From: Wuchereria bancrofti | Lineage: Eukaryota; Nematoda; Chromadorea; Rhabditida; Onchocercidae | NCBI GenBank assembly: GCA_005281725.1 | Contig: SSBO01000017.1 | Span: forward strand, 62,001 to 126,000 | Reading direction: 5' to 3' | DNA length: 64,000 bases | Shown: piece after piece, positions 1 to 11,943 of the stretch | Numbering within the stretch: position 1 is the first letter of the stretch | Layout of the letters: every line of letters starts with the position of its first letter | Position numbers and translations under genes: made by a program | Notes under the pieces: model-generated | What the model was told of the DNA's origin: nothing | The model's database searches: none | The model's input: the letters and a program-made list of their open reading frames with translations, nothing else

Positions 1-1396
1 GGTGATGCTATCCCTTTTTTCATGCGAACTATCACTGTTTAACGATGAAATATGCTGCTTCCTGGGAAGTGTTATCACCATGCTAGCATTCCCCCGCTAG
101 AAGTACTGATTTAATTTTCCAACATTCCGAATAGAATAGATATAAAATTCTAAAATATGAAAAATTTCAATATCAAGAAATGATATTTAATGGTAACTTT
201 AGGCTTATTAAATTGTTGAGGAAACAATGGTATCAATAATTTGGAAACCCATTTCTCAAGTTAAAAACAAAATTGTTTTGTCTACAAATTATTCCATCTT
301 TATCGAATTTCAGATCTTCAAAATGAAGACACATTTATGATTTTAGAAATTTTGAAACGAAACAATTCTACTGATTGATTGATAATAACAACTGTAAAAT
401 GACACGTCAGTGATCGTTTTTTTTTTCTTTAGAAGCTATGCATTAGAAAAGGAGCAGTCTTTATGTTATTTAGTTTGCAAATGAAGTTGCATTGATTTAG
501 ACAGCGCTGAATCAGCTATAGATTTTGGGTAAGTATTTTGGGTAAGTCGCAAGTATTTCTTTTCTCCTTCAAATCAATAATAAAATTTTACGGGGAATTT
601 AAAAATGTAATTCTTTGTCTTCAATTTATGATATAATTCATGTTCCAGCATTTATTTCCGTATGGCACAAATTGGAATTTAATTTTTCAGCGTTTATTTG
701 TCCATCAGCTATCGTGATCAGTGACTCAATGAGGCATTCAATCAATTATTCAAGATCAATAAAACTGAATAATCAACGCAAAAAGTTCAAGGCCTTACAT
801 ATATCTCACAATATAATCAAAAATAACCTGACTTAAAATTTTCAGACCATAAAAAATAGAATTTACATTTTTATACTTCGTCCTATGAAATAGATAGATA
901 TATTTTTGCCTGGTGAACAGCAAAAAACATTACCACGGCCGTACAATTCTCATATTTTACATATTGATAAGTATTAATTCAAAAAATATGGAAAGGCGGT
1001 GATTATTTCAGTGAGAAAGAAACGGAACAAAATTTTACAAATAAAACAAACCCTTATGAAATCTTTTTCAGTGGGTTCCACTGAAAAAGAAAAAAAAGGT
1101 TTCATTATCTTTGTAAAATTTTGTTATACAAAAAAAAAAATTTACTAATTAACAGTTACGAGTGCTTGTGGAAACAATTATGAATCGGACGACCAGAAAT
1201 TTCATTTATGGAAAAAAACGTCTTCAAATTTGTATTAACCTAGAATTTTAAAAAGAAGGATATAAAACATAAACCTTAGTCCCAAAATGCCTGCAATAAA
1301 TAACTGCTATTGATAACATTATACTATGTTACCGCAGCAAGCAAATACAACGGTATGCTTCACAGTATCAAACTATATCAACGCTTAATCAATTAT
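1..1396. other. AT-rich sequence, no gene recognised
   Basis: I see no exon with convincing splice borders on either strand. The open frame at 615-836 (+) has no splice context or recognisable protein features and is probably chance. Part of this stretch will be the 3' untranslated region of the minus-strand CYSTM gene that ends at 1397. Confidence 0.5.
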
Positions 1397-2599
1397 TTAG
1401 TCACAGCATTCTGCCAAACAGCAACCACAACAACACGCTAGCAATGCCCATAAACAGCATTTACTCGAGTCGTAGCCTGAATTTCGAGGTGGTGCAGTTG
1501 TTTGTCTGAATAAAGAAACAATTACATACACTTTAATCTTTTAAATTCCATTTGTTGAAGTAAATGAAAAAAGTTATTCAAATAATTACTACTGACATGG
1601 TATCAAAGTGTATTAAGCAGCATTTTGAAGTAGTGTGATGGAAATGGATGAAACGATTGCGATATGTTTTTTGGCAGGAATGAAATTTTATGAGGAAAGA
1701 AAATTAACACACTTCGAAATCAAGCTCGATTATGTATACAAGTTATGTACAAATTTGACAGTGGTAAAAAATAATGGACAGCAGTGCTTTCTAATTTTTT
1801 TTTCTTCGTGGAAATTGAAGAAATTCGATAGACAAACATAATCGTTGGTTGTTGACCATAACCATAACCAAAGGTTGGCTGTGGTTGATTCGGATAATAC
1901 GATTGCTGCGGTTGAGATGGATAACTATAGCCAGGTCCACTATAAGTTTGCTGTGGTGGATACTAAAGAAAGGATAATATTGATACAATAATTACACAGT
2001 TTAATAATCATATTATCATTTCAGTTGATCAATTTTTGCTTTATTCCAATTTTTTTTTCCACCACATTGTATTATATTATTTCATTACAGTGTATTACCA
2101 ATAAGTACAATCACCGCCACCCGATAATAATATTATGTTTTCTTTCGTATTGGAAATATTTGAGTATTGTGTGAAGATGAAACATATGAACACAGAACAT
2201 ATAAACAAACTAATGTAAAAATGCTTAGAATAAAAATTGCTTTGCATTTTTATAGAAGAAAATACATTGATAGTTAAGAAAAAAAACCTGATAGAGAACG
2301 TTGAAAACTCGATCAATTATTGCAAGAAGCTTAATCAGTTTTTGTGTGCTCATTTTAAAATAATTTTGCAAATCGTAATCACCTAATTCATCCATAGTCA
2401 AAAAATCTTTTTTGGAAAATATGTCATGAGCGGGTCGGGGATTTTTTAATTTGAATCTTATTATGGTTTCCTTCATTAAATCGACTTTTGATTTGTTTTA
2501 AAGAAGTTCATAGAAATAATATTATTTCCATAAGTTAATGAAACAGAGTTTTTAAAATCAGTTAACCTGCGGCGACTGATAGAATGGTGGTGCTGACAT
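1397..2599 (-). CDS. CYSTM-domain small tail-anchored membrane protein (3 exons)
   Basis: Exons on the minus strand are 2599-2567, 1962-1838 and 1505-1397; phases join cleanly (0, then 2+1) to give 88 residues from MSAPPFYQSPQ to a TAA stop. Residues 1-53 are rich in Tyr, Pro, Gln and Gly (YPPQQTYSGPGYSYP...QPQQSYYP). The C-terminal 20 residues, CCLWALLACCCGCCLAECCD, are a cysteine-packed hydrophobic segment ending the protein, which is the signature of the CYSTM (cysteine-rich transmembrane) module. Family members such as mammalian CYSTM1 share the layout: disordered Pro/Tyr-rich head, Cys-rich tail anchor. Some plant and fungal members are linked to stress tolerance; the role in nematodes is unknown to me. 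Acceptors (TTTAG, TTCAG) and donors (GTTAAC, GTTTGT) look genuine. Confidence 0.8.
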
Positions 2600-3305
2600 T
2601 TCTTTTCACTGATAATCCAGTTTACTCTGCAAATTGTTTATAAAAGCCGTTTAATTTATATAAAAATTACGGAAAGAAGAGTAAGCGGCATATTTCCAAC
2701 AACTAATAGGAAATAAGTCAGCCAGAATTTGTTTATTACTCAACAAAGTAAATATCTATACTTCACAACTGGATTTCAAAGCAGTGAAGGGTCATCATTC
2801 ATTGCTGGACAAAAGTAAATAACCCAGGATGACGACGGAATAAGATAAATGAATAATGGCTGGTGGTGATAGATTATTTCTGTGCTAGCAATTCAATTCA
2901 TATTGAAGAATTAAGACCAAACAGTTTTTATGATCTTAGTGACTATGCCAAGATTCTTCGATTCTTCACTAGCAACTGAAAAATCGATGAAAAAAGAGCT
3001 TCCACACTGTTATTCAAATTCTTTTTCTCCATTTTAAACGACCATTAAAATAAAACGGCTAAGTATTGTTGGAAAATACTACCATTACCATTAAACAAAA
3101 TAACAGTAAGTTATTTTTAGTTTTTGGCAGCTGAACAGAGTAGGAAAAAAATAGTTACAAGTAAGAAGAAAAGGTAATTAGATAACAAAGATGCTAATTG
3201 TACAGTTTGTACTTTTAGTCAGAAACTATAACCTATACGTCAAGTTTCACTGGAATCAAGGTGCTCAATTATGTTGACGTTTATGTAGTATTATATTCTT
3301 CGATT

Positions 3306-3325
3306 CTGTGGGAAATTTCCCACAG
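3306..3325. repeat. Perfect 20-bp palindrome
   Basis: CTGTGGGAAATTTCCCACAG equals its own reverse complement. It could form a small cruciform or be a dimeric protein-binding site, but there is no flanking gene to tie it to. Confidence 0.8.
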
Positions 3326-4201
3326 CAGATGGATTAATCTTTCTGCTTTCTGATCGACAGACCCATTATAACATTGTAACTTGAAAAAGTTTAAGCAACT
3401 TCATTTCACATAATAGTAAAATTGCATGTTTTACCCTTTTCCCTTTCGCTTCCCGTAAAAGCCTTATTAATGCTACAGGGTCTATTTTTTTTAATGTATT
3501 CCTGCTCTTCCCTCCCGTTCGTAACCAAAAAACACTTCGTCAACTTTACCGCCTTCCTCTGCTGTCTTCTGAAACTGTGTCACTATTTATTAGCGTCATT
3601 TGAATGACAAAATAAGGCCTTTACAAAAAATACGAAGCAAGAAATGAATGAGCGTAACATGTTTAAGATTTATTTTGAATTCAAATAACTTCCAAATCAG
3701 AGTAAATTTCACAGAATTCAAGTAAACTTTCCCGAGTCTAACGGAAAGACTGACAAACAAACACATTTTTTATTCTTTTCTTTAAAAAAAGCAACAGAAA
3801 AAAAAACACAGACACACACAAAAAGGCCAACATAAATTAACTGGAACGAAAATATCGATGAAAGGCGATCGATTAAAGCTACATAAATGCATCCACACTA
3901 TAGCAAAGGCCAGTGTCTTGTGACTACCGATGAATGATGACTATAGTTTCCAAAGTCAACAATGGAATAGTAACATGGTAATTGTCATATCCCACACTGT
4001 CGCATAAATATCAAATAACGGATGGATAAACAGTCATCCTCACTAGAGTTTTACGAATGGTTGACGAAGAAGAATGAAGGGAGATAGATGATGTGTGAAG
4101 AAACAGAAATACATATTCATTCATGAATTGAGATGATAGGTATGTGCACACCTGTGATTTCTAAATGGTCGAAACTTTTGGAATGTGTTAGGGAGCATTC
4201 C

Positions 4202-4404
4202 ATTCTCTACTTATGGAACCTCTGATTATAACGATAAAACGAATTGAAAGAGTTAGATGATTCATACTGACAACAATAGACATGCCATTATCAGCACATG
4301 CAGGTATTGGTTGTGATCATCGATCTTCCTGACGGGGTAAGTTTGCTTTTGGTGATTCATTCCCTTAATTATGGAACCGTCTGATTATAACGATAAAACG
4401 AATT
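4202..4404. repeat. Pair of imperfect direct repeats
   Basis: The blocks 4202-4245 and 4358-4404 share a nearly identical core (ATTATGGAACC, an optional G, then TCTGATTATAACGATAAAAC and GAATT). They lie about 110 bp apart, with a few differences at their left ends, suggesting a local duplication or two copies of a dispersed element. Confidence 0.7.
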
Positions 4405-6769
4405 CTAGATTACAAATAATACATGGAAGCAAATTTGTAAGCAGGTTTTAGGTAAAGAAGATAAAATTAAGTGTAATTCGCCTAGCAACTAACTCATACT
4501 TTTGTATGAATAATGTGCTATAGCTGTAGCCACTATAAGCAGATGAGGTAAAATTAGTCTCTGAAATTAAACGAAAATTTAGACATAATAACAACAGCAA
4601 AATATGTATGATGTGCTAACCGCCTCGTCGATTTTAACTCATAGATATTGAAGAGAAAAGATGAGTTCTAATTATTTCTCATATCGTTTCGTCATTACAG
4701 TTTGAAATCATTCAATTTTTATGGAATTATATTCCAAATATAAGTTAAACTTATAGAGTTAAGTTTATCCCGAAGAATATTGCTATATTGCAGCTTGAAT
4801 TCTTCTTTCATCAGTTTCAAATATTTTCACTCCAATTTTTCTTTGGACATTTAGCCAATGCGAAAAGATTAGATCAATTACAAAATTTAACTTGAATATC
4901 TCATGAAAAAAAGTATGGAATCATAAAAGTTGGATGATATTAAACCATGGAAGATATGATTCAGACATTTTAAACAAGCTGAGAAGACAGCGCAATGTTG
5001 ACGCTGTACGCTTAAAACATTTCCGATCACTACAAATCTCTAATCTTTTAGACTGATTTATCTCCTCATTTTCAGATGTAGATGTTTGAAGGTTTACCGC
5101 ATTACAACATCATTGAATGCTGTTGCAAATACAAATTTTGCAACAATTGATAAATTACTTAGTCACTCGTGCAAACTTACAAACTGGAAGTGACAATCGA
5201 TAAGCTTATCAAGTCATAGTCTTCTTGATACTGATTTCGTTCTGTAAAAGTGAAGCGGTTGAGATCTAGTATTCCAGTAATAAATTTATTAAACTATACA
5301 GTGACTTTGCATACATAATACAAAAGCCAGTTTATAAAAATAGTGCGAAAATGATTGCTAATTTGACATATTTCTGGTTCACCAACAATTAAAACTCTCT
5401 GTGCTAACATCGAGTGCAACAAATCGTTACAGAGACATTTCTGATTGATGTTCCACTTTGTCGTGCAAGTAACGTGCCATTCAAAGTTCTCTGAATAAAA
5501 TTTGTCTCTAAAGCAGCTATTCCCCAATAACGACTAAATTGGAGCGGTAAAGATTTACAAAAAATCACCCAAATGTTTTTTAATTAAGAGAACATTGTTA
5601 ACGAATGGTAATGATTGACAAGTTTCCTTGAAATCCAGTGCAGTAAATCTGGATTGCTCAAATAAAGGAAAATAACCTTATATCATGGAAAAAGACCGTT
5701 GAAATAGCAAGAATCCCAGTAGAGATCTTCAAATTTAAAATGTGCAAATCTGCAAAATACTGGTAGCCGTAATATCTTTAAAACGATTTCTAATTTTCCT
5801 TTGAAAGGATTTAGAGGATAAAGCAGTAATAAAGATAAGTTTTTTTGAAAGACATAGTAAAGTTATCGAAATTTCTACTGCTAAAGAAAAGAGAAATCAG
5901 CAGTATTTTGCTTTGCTGAAGCATTAGATGAAATAATCAAGTAGGTTGTTTTTCTTTCAATTGTGTAAAATAGAACGGCACACCTGATATGACCGCTGAT
6001 TGTTAAGGGAATATAACACTTTTTCATAAAACTTTTTGACTTATTTTACTGAGATATGTAAACACTGCATAGAACCATCTGTTTCAAATAAGTAAAAAAA
6101 GTAACAGATTCCAAAAGCTTTTCCAATTAAATTATTTGCTTTACGACATTTATTTCCACCCAGTAAATCTTAAGATTTTCAAAGGAAACAAATCACCAAT
6201 GATGCATTTTATGTATGCTTATTGTAAAACTAGGGTATGCAAAGACAACGACGTTCATATTTTTATGACCGTTCGATAAGGAAACACTCAAAAATTCAAG
6301 AAAAGTCAGAAATTTTCAATTTTTCCTGATATAATAACAGAATTGTGATGTAGATCCTAACTTTATTTGGTCGTGACTTGTGACAAAACCGAAATTTGAT
6401 GTGTGTGACATTGCTTCATTGCTGAGTGTTGTACTGAATTACCGATTTTTTAACCGAACGGTGAACATTGAATGTGTTGGACCATACACCTAATGTGTTA
6501 GTCCATACACTACTTCCAGCGCTTTATAGAATCCTTTGTGGTCCCGGAATCTTTTTGTACTAGGTTGATACACCAATTGTTCTTGATGTCCCGAAGTTTT
6601 GTTGAAGCTTACTGCATATACAGACATACACACACAACATATACTAAGAGTTCTTATTAGAGAAAACCGAAGATCTGTACATCTATGGATGACCAGCAAG
6701 TTTGGTTTGAAGATTAAGCTGGAAATTATCTTTCACTGTAGCAGTTCTAAAACTGCTGTTCTCTTTTTT

Positions 6770-7500
6770 TAGAATGTCACCTCCTAAGTTCTGCCTGAAA
6801 GCAGGAAATAACTTTGCATCTCACTAGGTGGTAGTCTGTTTGACATTCTTCACTAAGTATCATTGAGATATGACGAGCAACGCAGACACTTCTCTACCGC
6901 ACAGAGGATTTAATCGACGATTAGCTAATACTTGGATCGAGAGTGCGTCCAGATCATTTTTAGGCTGTCTTTCTGCTGAAAGATGATGTTTGTGTCGTGG
7001 CAGTATGCGTCCATTATTGTTGAACTTTCCAACACCATGTTTGTCTAGTATTCTTTTCTAGGCCTCAAAGTTCTTTCCTACGCTGGCATTGCGGTTTTAT
7101 TATCTGCAGGAACCTTTTTGATAGGACAAAGAGAATTGGTTTTTTCTGCAGGTGTAGAATTTAGTTTTTTCTGCAGAATCAGCTTGAAGAGTTGCAAGTA
7201 TCAGTTGAGGAGGGCAAATGCTGCTTAATATGCAATGGGAGGCATAGAGAGATGATGTGATCAGAACGCTGTCGCCAACTTGAGTTTTTGATCATGAAAC
7301 CAACTGCTGAGTGGGAGCGTTTGATTCTGGGTTTATCTAATTAGAATAGCGTGAACATGATATTCTTTCAGACTACCTTCCTCAATGTTAGAGTTTCACT
7401 CAAAACAGCAATGTCGATGTCGACTCGTGACAGTTCATGAGCAATTAGAGTAGAACGACGCTATTCTGATGTTCCAGTATGCGGAAGTTAGTCTGAATAC
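6770..7500 (-). mobile_element. Degenerate RTE-type LINE endonuclease fossil
   Basis: The minus strand carries, in the right order but split over shifting frames and stops, the conserved pieces of the apurinic-type endonuclease of RTE-like non-LTR retrotransposons (often annotated as craniofacial development protein 2-like). Visible blocks are LIAHELSRVDIDIAVLSET (about 7448-7390), AVGFMIKNS followed by SDHIISLCLPL (about 7310-7225), HGVGKFNNNGR (about 7040-7005) and TDYHLVRCKV (about 6843-6815). These correspond to the 'ELSRLDIDIAALSE', 'GVGFxxKN', 'HGxGxxNxNGxxL' and 'TDHRLVRxK' motifs of the family. The stretch is also less AT-rich than its surroundings. No reverse transcriptase domain was recognised, so this is a truncated, dead copy. 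Confidence 0.7.
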
Positions 7501-8413
7501 AGCTTTGGAGACAGGTGCATGCCTTTGTTTCTTTATTTTCTAGCAGAAAATGCCTGTTGACTTCTGCTAGCCACCGGTAGATCCTGAAGGTGAACATTGG
7601 TTAGGCTTCTTTTCTAGGTCCTTCTTCGTATGAAGCAAGCAGTTTTCTTTTAAAGAGGTTGTTTGGTAATGAGTAAATTCTAAAGGTAATGAGCCCATCC
7701 TACTTATGGACATACTTTGTCTGACCCTTTAGTTGAGACCTGTCTGGATTAGCAAGCCCTACCGGAAGTATATACAATCGTCAACATTAGCTCGCAACCT
7801 TATAAGGGAATGCAAGCAAATGAATTTCTTCGAAAGACAAAAGTAATAAGACCTTATTCAAACAAAAATAAGGTTTTCTTCTGTGGCACAAAAATTATAT
7901 TTCCTTCTCTTTCTGAAACTAACAGATTTGACAATGCATTTATGCATGCACAAATAATCCATTATACAGATAGAGTAAAGTAAAAGCGCGTGTACTTAAT
8001 TAAATGGGGATCATGTAGAACACTGATTTGATTATGTAACAATTTGAGAATAAGAAATATTCATGACTAACTGCATTCGAAAAAAAAATCTAATCAGTTA
8101 AAAACGATTACTAGTGACGTAGGTTTGATATTAGGTAATAGAGTACTATTTGAAAGCTTGAGTACGGATCATTCTTTGAGGTTAATTCACGACAATCTTT
8201 GGCTGTTTAATCAACTGATCAGTGAAAGATATGTAACATTGTATAAATCAGTGGTTATTAAGGTCCTAATTAACTTTAGTGACTTGAAATTTCATCTTTT
8301 ATTTAAAGCAAAAAGAAAAAAAAACAAAAATTCCAGAACCCAGATAAATATCTAAAATTAAGTCCTTGGTTGAAATCATACTTCAAGCTAACAAATTCAC
8401 ATATAAAAGGTAA
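7500..8413. other. No gene recognised
   Basis: The stretch lies between the LINE fossil and the 3' end of the CCDC34-like gene. The upper part of the fossil may continue towards about 7600. An open frame at 8125-8355 (+) has no supporting features. Confidence 0.4.
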
Positions 8414-11400
8414 TTATCGCAGCGCTGATTTGGAGCGATGAACTGCTGATGGAAACATTTTATAAGTCTGATTGGGTTTGATGGATCGCTTGACAGACTG
8501 ATGCCTTCTGGTACCTGTTGAAATGAATTGTCGTGGAATAACATTACTTGGTGGAATCCATGGAATTAGATGTGATCGACGGGACATTTCATCGAATTTC
8601 ATGATTCGGCCTTGTAATGATTCGTTGAAAAGACGTTCATTTTCCTGATAAATTTGTTGATCCATTTAACACATTCAAATAACTTTTAATTCACAGCTAA
8701 ATTTGATAACTATTTACTCCACAGCTGAGCAGAAATTCAGAGAAAAATTGGAAAAAAAAGACCTTTATTTGAAGCCAAACATCGTAAGCTTCTCTTGCTA
8801 ATGCTTCCTTGTATTCTTTCGTATTTCTACTTTGCATTTCTTCCGTTTTCCTGGATTTCAATAGCTTACGTTGCGCTTCCGCATTTCGAATTTTATTTTC
8901 TTCATACCTCAAACTGCTTTCATTTCTCACACTTTCTTATGCAATAATTGCATTCATTGAAATAATTTTTGGTCAACATTATCAGTTATCATCGAAAGAT
9001 GCAAGCATCTTTCATCTTCAACATCTGATGTTTACAAATGTCGTTTTTCCTAATGTTTTGAATTTCCCTTTAATCAACGAATCTTCAGCCTTAATTCCAT
9101 AATCTCTAGAGACGTTTTTTGCTGAAGGACATATCAACGGTTATGATTATAAAAATACTGCAATGTTCGTTAATATAAGCCATTGCTTCCTTAACGTGAG
9201 GTGATCTCACCAAGCATTTTATTTTTCATTACATGTTGGTCAACATTATCAGTTATCATTTCTATTCCATCTTTTTACTGAATAAGCAGTTAATTTCTCG
9301 TCTAAGTGACGGTATCACGAAATAAGTTTCTTAGTATGCAAACCATAGAGATAGGATAAAATAAGAAGCATGAGATGAGAAAATATTTTCAAACTCTTTA
9401 CCATGCGTTAAATGCTTTCTGAGCCCTTTTATTTCTTATTTCCATTTCATGTTTTTTTTTCAGTTCATCATTTTCTTTATTTTGCATGCGCTGTTTTCGC
9501 TCTTTTGTAAGTCTTTGCAATCGTTCATTTTTCCATACTTGAAACATCTGAATTCAAAGGATAAAAGCTACTTTTTACTTCTAAAGTTAATCCATTTCTA
9601 ACTGATAATATCACAAGAAGACTTTGTTATCACCAAGATGACATGCTTAATATTAATTTGTATGTTATTAGCTGCACACACGTTTAGGTTATCTCGCGTC
9701 TTACTATTTCTCAAAATATAACAAAACCTGTACGCGATAGTTTCTGGTGAACACACACACACACGTCACACACCAACTTTGACGGATTTCATGAAAAGTC
9801 TTCGAGATGTGTCACCCAACCTTCTCATGTGGTCGAGATTCATTTCTCAATGTTTCAGTTGGTTGTCTTTTCCTAACAATTTTGTGCATATTTCCAAAGA
9901 GTTATTTATTCCTTTATTACAATCCCACTGGCTGTCAATCAAAGATATTTCCAAGGAGATCAAGGCTATACAAATCAAATCTAAGACTTCCGTTTCCTGC
10001 AATTTCCTGAACTCACCTGAGTTGCCTCCTCCTTCTTTCTCCTCATTTCCTCCATCTTCTCTCTTGCTAAAGTCTCCTCTTTTTCCTTTTTGGTTCTCCT
10101 TTTTTCTCGAATTGCTTCATCACTTCTTTGTTTCCAAATTTCATAATTCCTCTCAGCTTCCTTCCTTCTCTCTTCTCTGGCCTATAATTTAACTATTCAA
10201 AAATTTGAAAAGAAATCCAGAAATTTGGTAAACCTAAAAGCGACTTAGTTATATCGTAACGGAAATTTATGGACTGTATAATACCTTTCTTTCATCCTCT
10301 TCTTTTTCTTTCTGTTTTCGTCGCTTCTCTCTTTCTTGTATCAATTTTTTTCGAAACCATTCCTGGAATTCATCTTCAAATATTATCGATTATTCTGGAC
10401 CTCTTTCCTTTCATTCTTCCAATTTTTTGTCTTTTGAAGTATTGAGAAATGGCTTTTACTTCATATGCTTCTTTTCCAGAAGATGAACTTCCCCCGAGAG
10501 CGGTAGTCCTTGAATGTTTTTCAACTGGTTTTCTCAGTCTGCTGAAGTTTGTTAATATTAGTGAACTTTTTTCAACTGGTTTTCTCAGTCTGCTGAAGTT
10601 TGTTAATATTAGTGAACTTTTTTTCTATTATACATCTCTTACAGCCTTATTTTGGTTAATGAATGACCTATCTGTTTTGTTTCTTGAAATTGTATAAATT
10701 GATTGCATTCGAAATGTATCACATAAGTCATCCTGAGATACTTGCCTTTCCGCAGTCTTCTCAATAGCCTGAATACTCAAGAATTTGTGACTTTCTGGTC
10801 ATCCAAAACTTTTCCAGTTAGATCTTCTATTTAAATTATTCAATGATATCCTACCAACGAATTCGGCACTACAGCAGAAGATAGGTTTTTCCATCTTACT
10901 GTCGTTATCGCTTGACTAGAATTCTGTTCATTTGAGACACCGATTGAATGCCGACCATGATTTTTACTTTCTGCTGTGCTAACCGCTGGCGGATATCTTA
11001 TTTCCTGTGCAATCGCGACAGCATCATTTCCACATTTGTCATTAATCGCTTCTACTTTTAGTCTAGAATCATCGAGCCATTTCAAGCAAAAAAGTCATTG
11101 CTGACTGTTTATGTTAATATGTGGGACGGTGACATCTCAAATTAGTCACGAGAAGTGGTCAGTTTGGTTTAGCTATATTGATGAATAGCTAGTACCAGCC
11201 ATACAATTAGCGCTTGCCAAAGCCAGGTAACTATACAAACTCTTCCTTAATTCAAAAATCAAAAGAAAAATAACATTTCCTCCCTAGATTTGCTCTCAGT
11301 TTCATTTGCATCACTTCTGTCAGAGTTAGACTGCTCTTCCTCTTCCATCTCACCACCACTTCCTTCTTCCTCCTCACCTTCTCGCTGCCAACGCTCAACC

Positions 11401-11943
11401 ACTACGTCACTTTTCTAAATCATCCCTTTTCATTTTTAGAAAGGAATGGTAATTTTTTTGACGCAATTTTTTAGATTTGGTAAATTTGAAATGTCTTTTT
11501 TAAATTGACTCAAAAAATGACTGGAAGACGCGTATTTATTATGCTGGGTTTGAAAGATAATGGAAATGTTTCGCTGGTTGGAGCTGCTATAATTGTCTCT
11601 CCATATCGGCCATGCCTTGTTATTGGCCTCTTCATCAATTGCGTTTGTTTTGATAGCTCAACTAAAACAGGCAGTATCAAAACTAGTAGATGAAAGCCAA
11701 AACCACCAACTGAAGAAAACAATGATGAGAATATTGCTTTTTAGGTTATTTGTACAAGTATAGGTAAGTAACACTCTAAAAATCCACAATGAATCTACCA
11801 TTTGTGATCGCAGAGTGGAATCAAGACTGATAACAACGACCTTTCTGAGTCACATTTCCTTTTTTGGACCGAATTTCCAGCATTTCATCAAGCGCATCAC
11901 TACATCTGTTACCGTTTCTTCGTGGTAATTCTCCATTCTTCAT
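8414..11943 (-). CDS. CCDC34-like coiled-coil protein (11 exons)
   Basis: Exons on the minus strand: 11943-11841, 11661-11522, 11414-11275, 11062-10855, 10768-10742, 10624-10460, 10362-10285, 10181-10017, 9547-9402, 8931-8763, 8644-8414. All phases agree, giving 523 residues. The N-terminal half is low-complexity and acidic (EEEEGSGGEMEEEEQ). The C-terminal half is a charged coiled coil with regularly spaced aromatic blocks AYEEWFRKK, NYEIWKQR, FQVWKNER and YDVWLQIK, then a Pro/Trp motif LIPWIPPSNVIP and a basic tail. This arrangement, a repeated 'YxxW(K/L)' coil closed by a 'P.PW.P' motif, is that of the CCDC34 family; vertebrate CCDC34 is tied to cilia and sperm flagella, which I only infer here. 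The chosen start is the first Met of the most upstream coherent exon, so the 5' end could be incomplete. The 9402/8931 junction codes Cys where Trp is usual. Confidence 0.7.
8969..9259. repeat. 24-bp exact direct repeat inside an intron
   Basis: The 24-mer beginning TTGGTCAACATTATCAGTTA occurs at 8969-8992 and again at 9236-9259, both within the same intron of the CCDC34-like gene, about 240 bp apart. Exact identity over 24 bases suggests recent duplication. Confidence 0.8.
10517..10623. repeat. Two-copy 51-bp tandem duplication in a coding exon
   Basis: Copies at 10517-10567 and 10568-10618 are identical; the period is exactly 51 bp, so on the minus strand it adds 17 codons without a frameshift. 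The repeated peptide unit contains FSRLRKPVEK and SSLILTN. The unit also contains a TTCAG that could act as a 3' splice site in each copy. Confidence 0.85.

Larger units (their letters stand above)
2600..6769. other. Intergenic AT-rich region with small repeats
   Basis: No coding exon with coherent splice borders was found. It holds a pair of imperfect direct repeats (4202-4245 and 4358-4404), a 20-bp perfect palindrome (3306-3325) and a short repeated block around 6473-6510. The open frames at 3422-3607 (+) and 5294-5527 (-) lack splice or domain support. Confidence 0.45.

Noticed and set aside
1635..1841. Plus-strand open frame MEMDETIAICFLAG
   Set aside because: It lies over the second intron and antisense of the CYSTM gene, with no splice or domain support.
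5294..5527. Minus-strand frame with several cysteines (CLCNDLLHSM)
   Set aside because: It has no splice borders, signal peptide or known motif, and the cysteine spacing is not repeated nearby.
9779..10192. Longest plus-strand open frame (137 codons) rich in Ser, Pro and Phe
   Set aside because: It is the antisense shadow of the Glu/Lys/Arg-rich coiled-coil exon 10181-10017 and the adjoining intron of the CCDC34-like gene.
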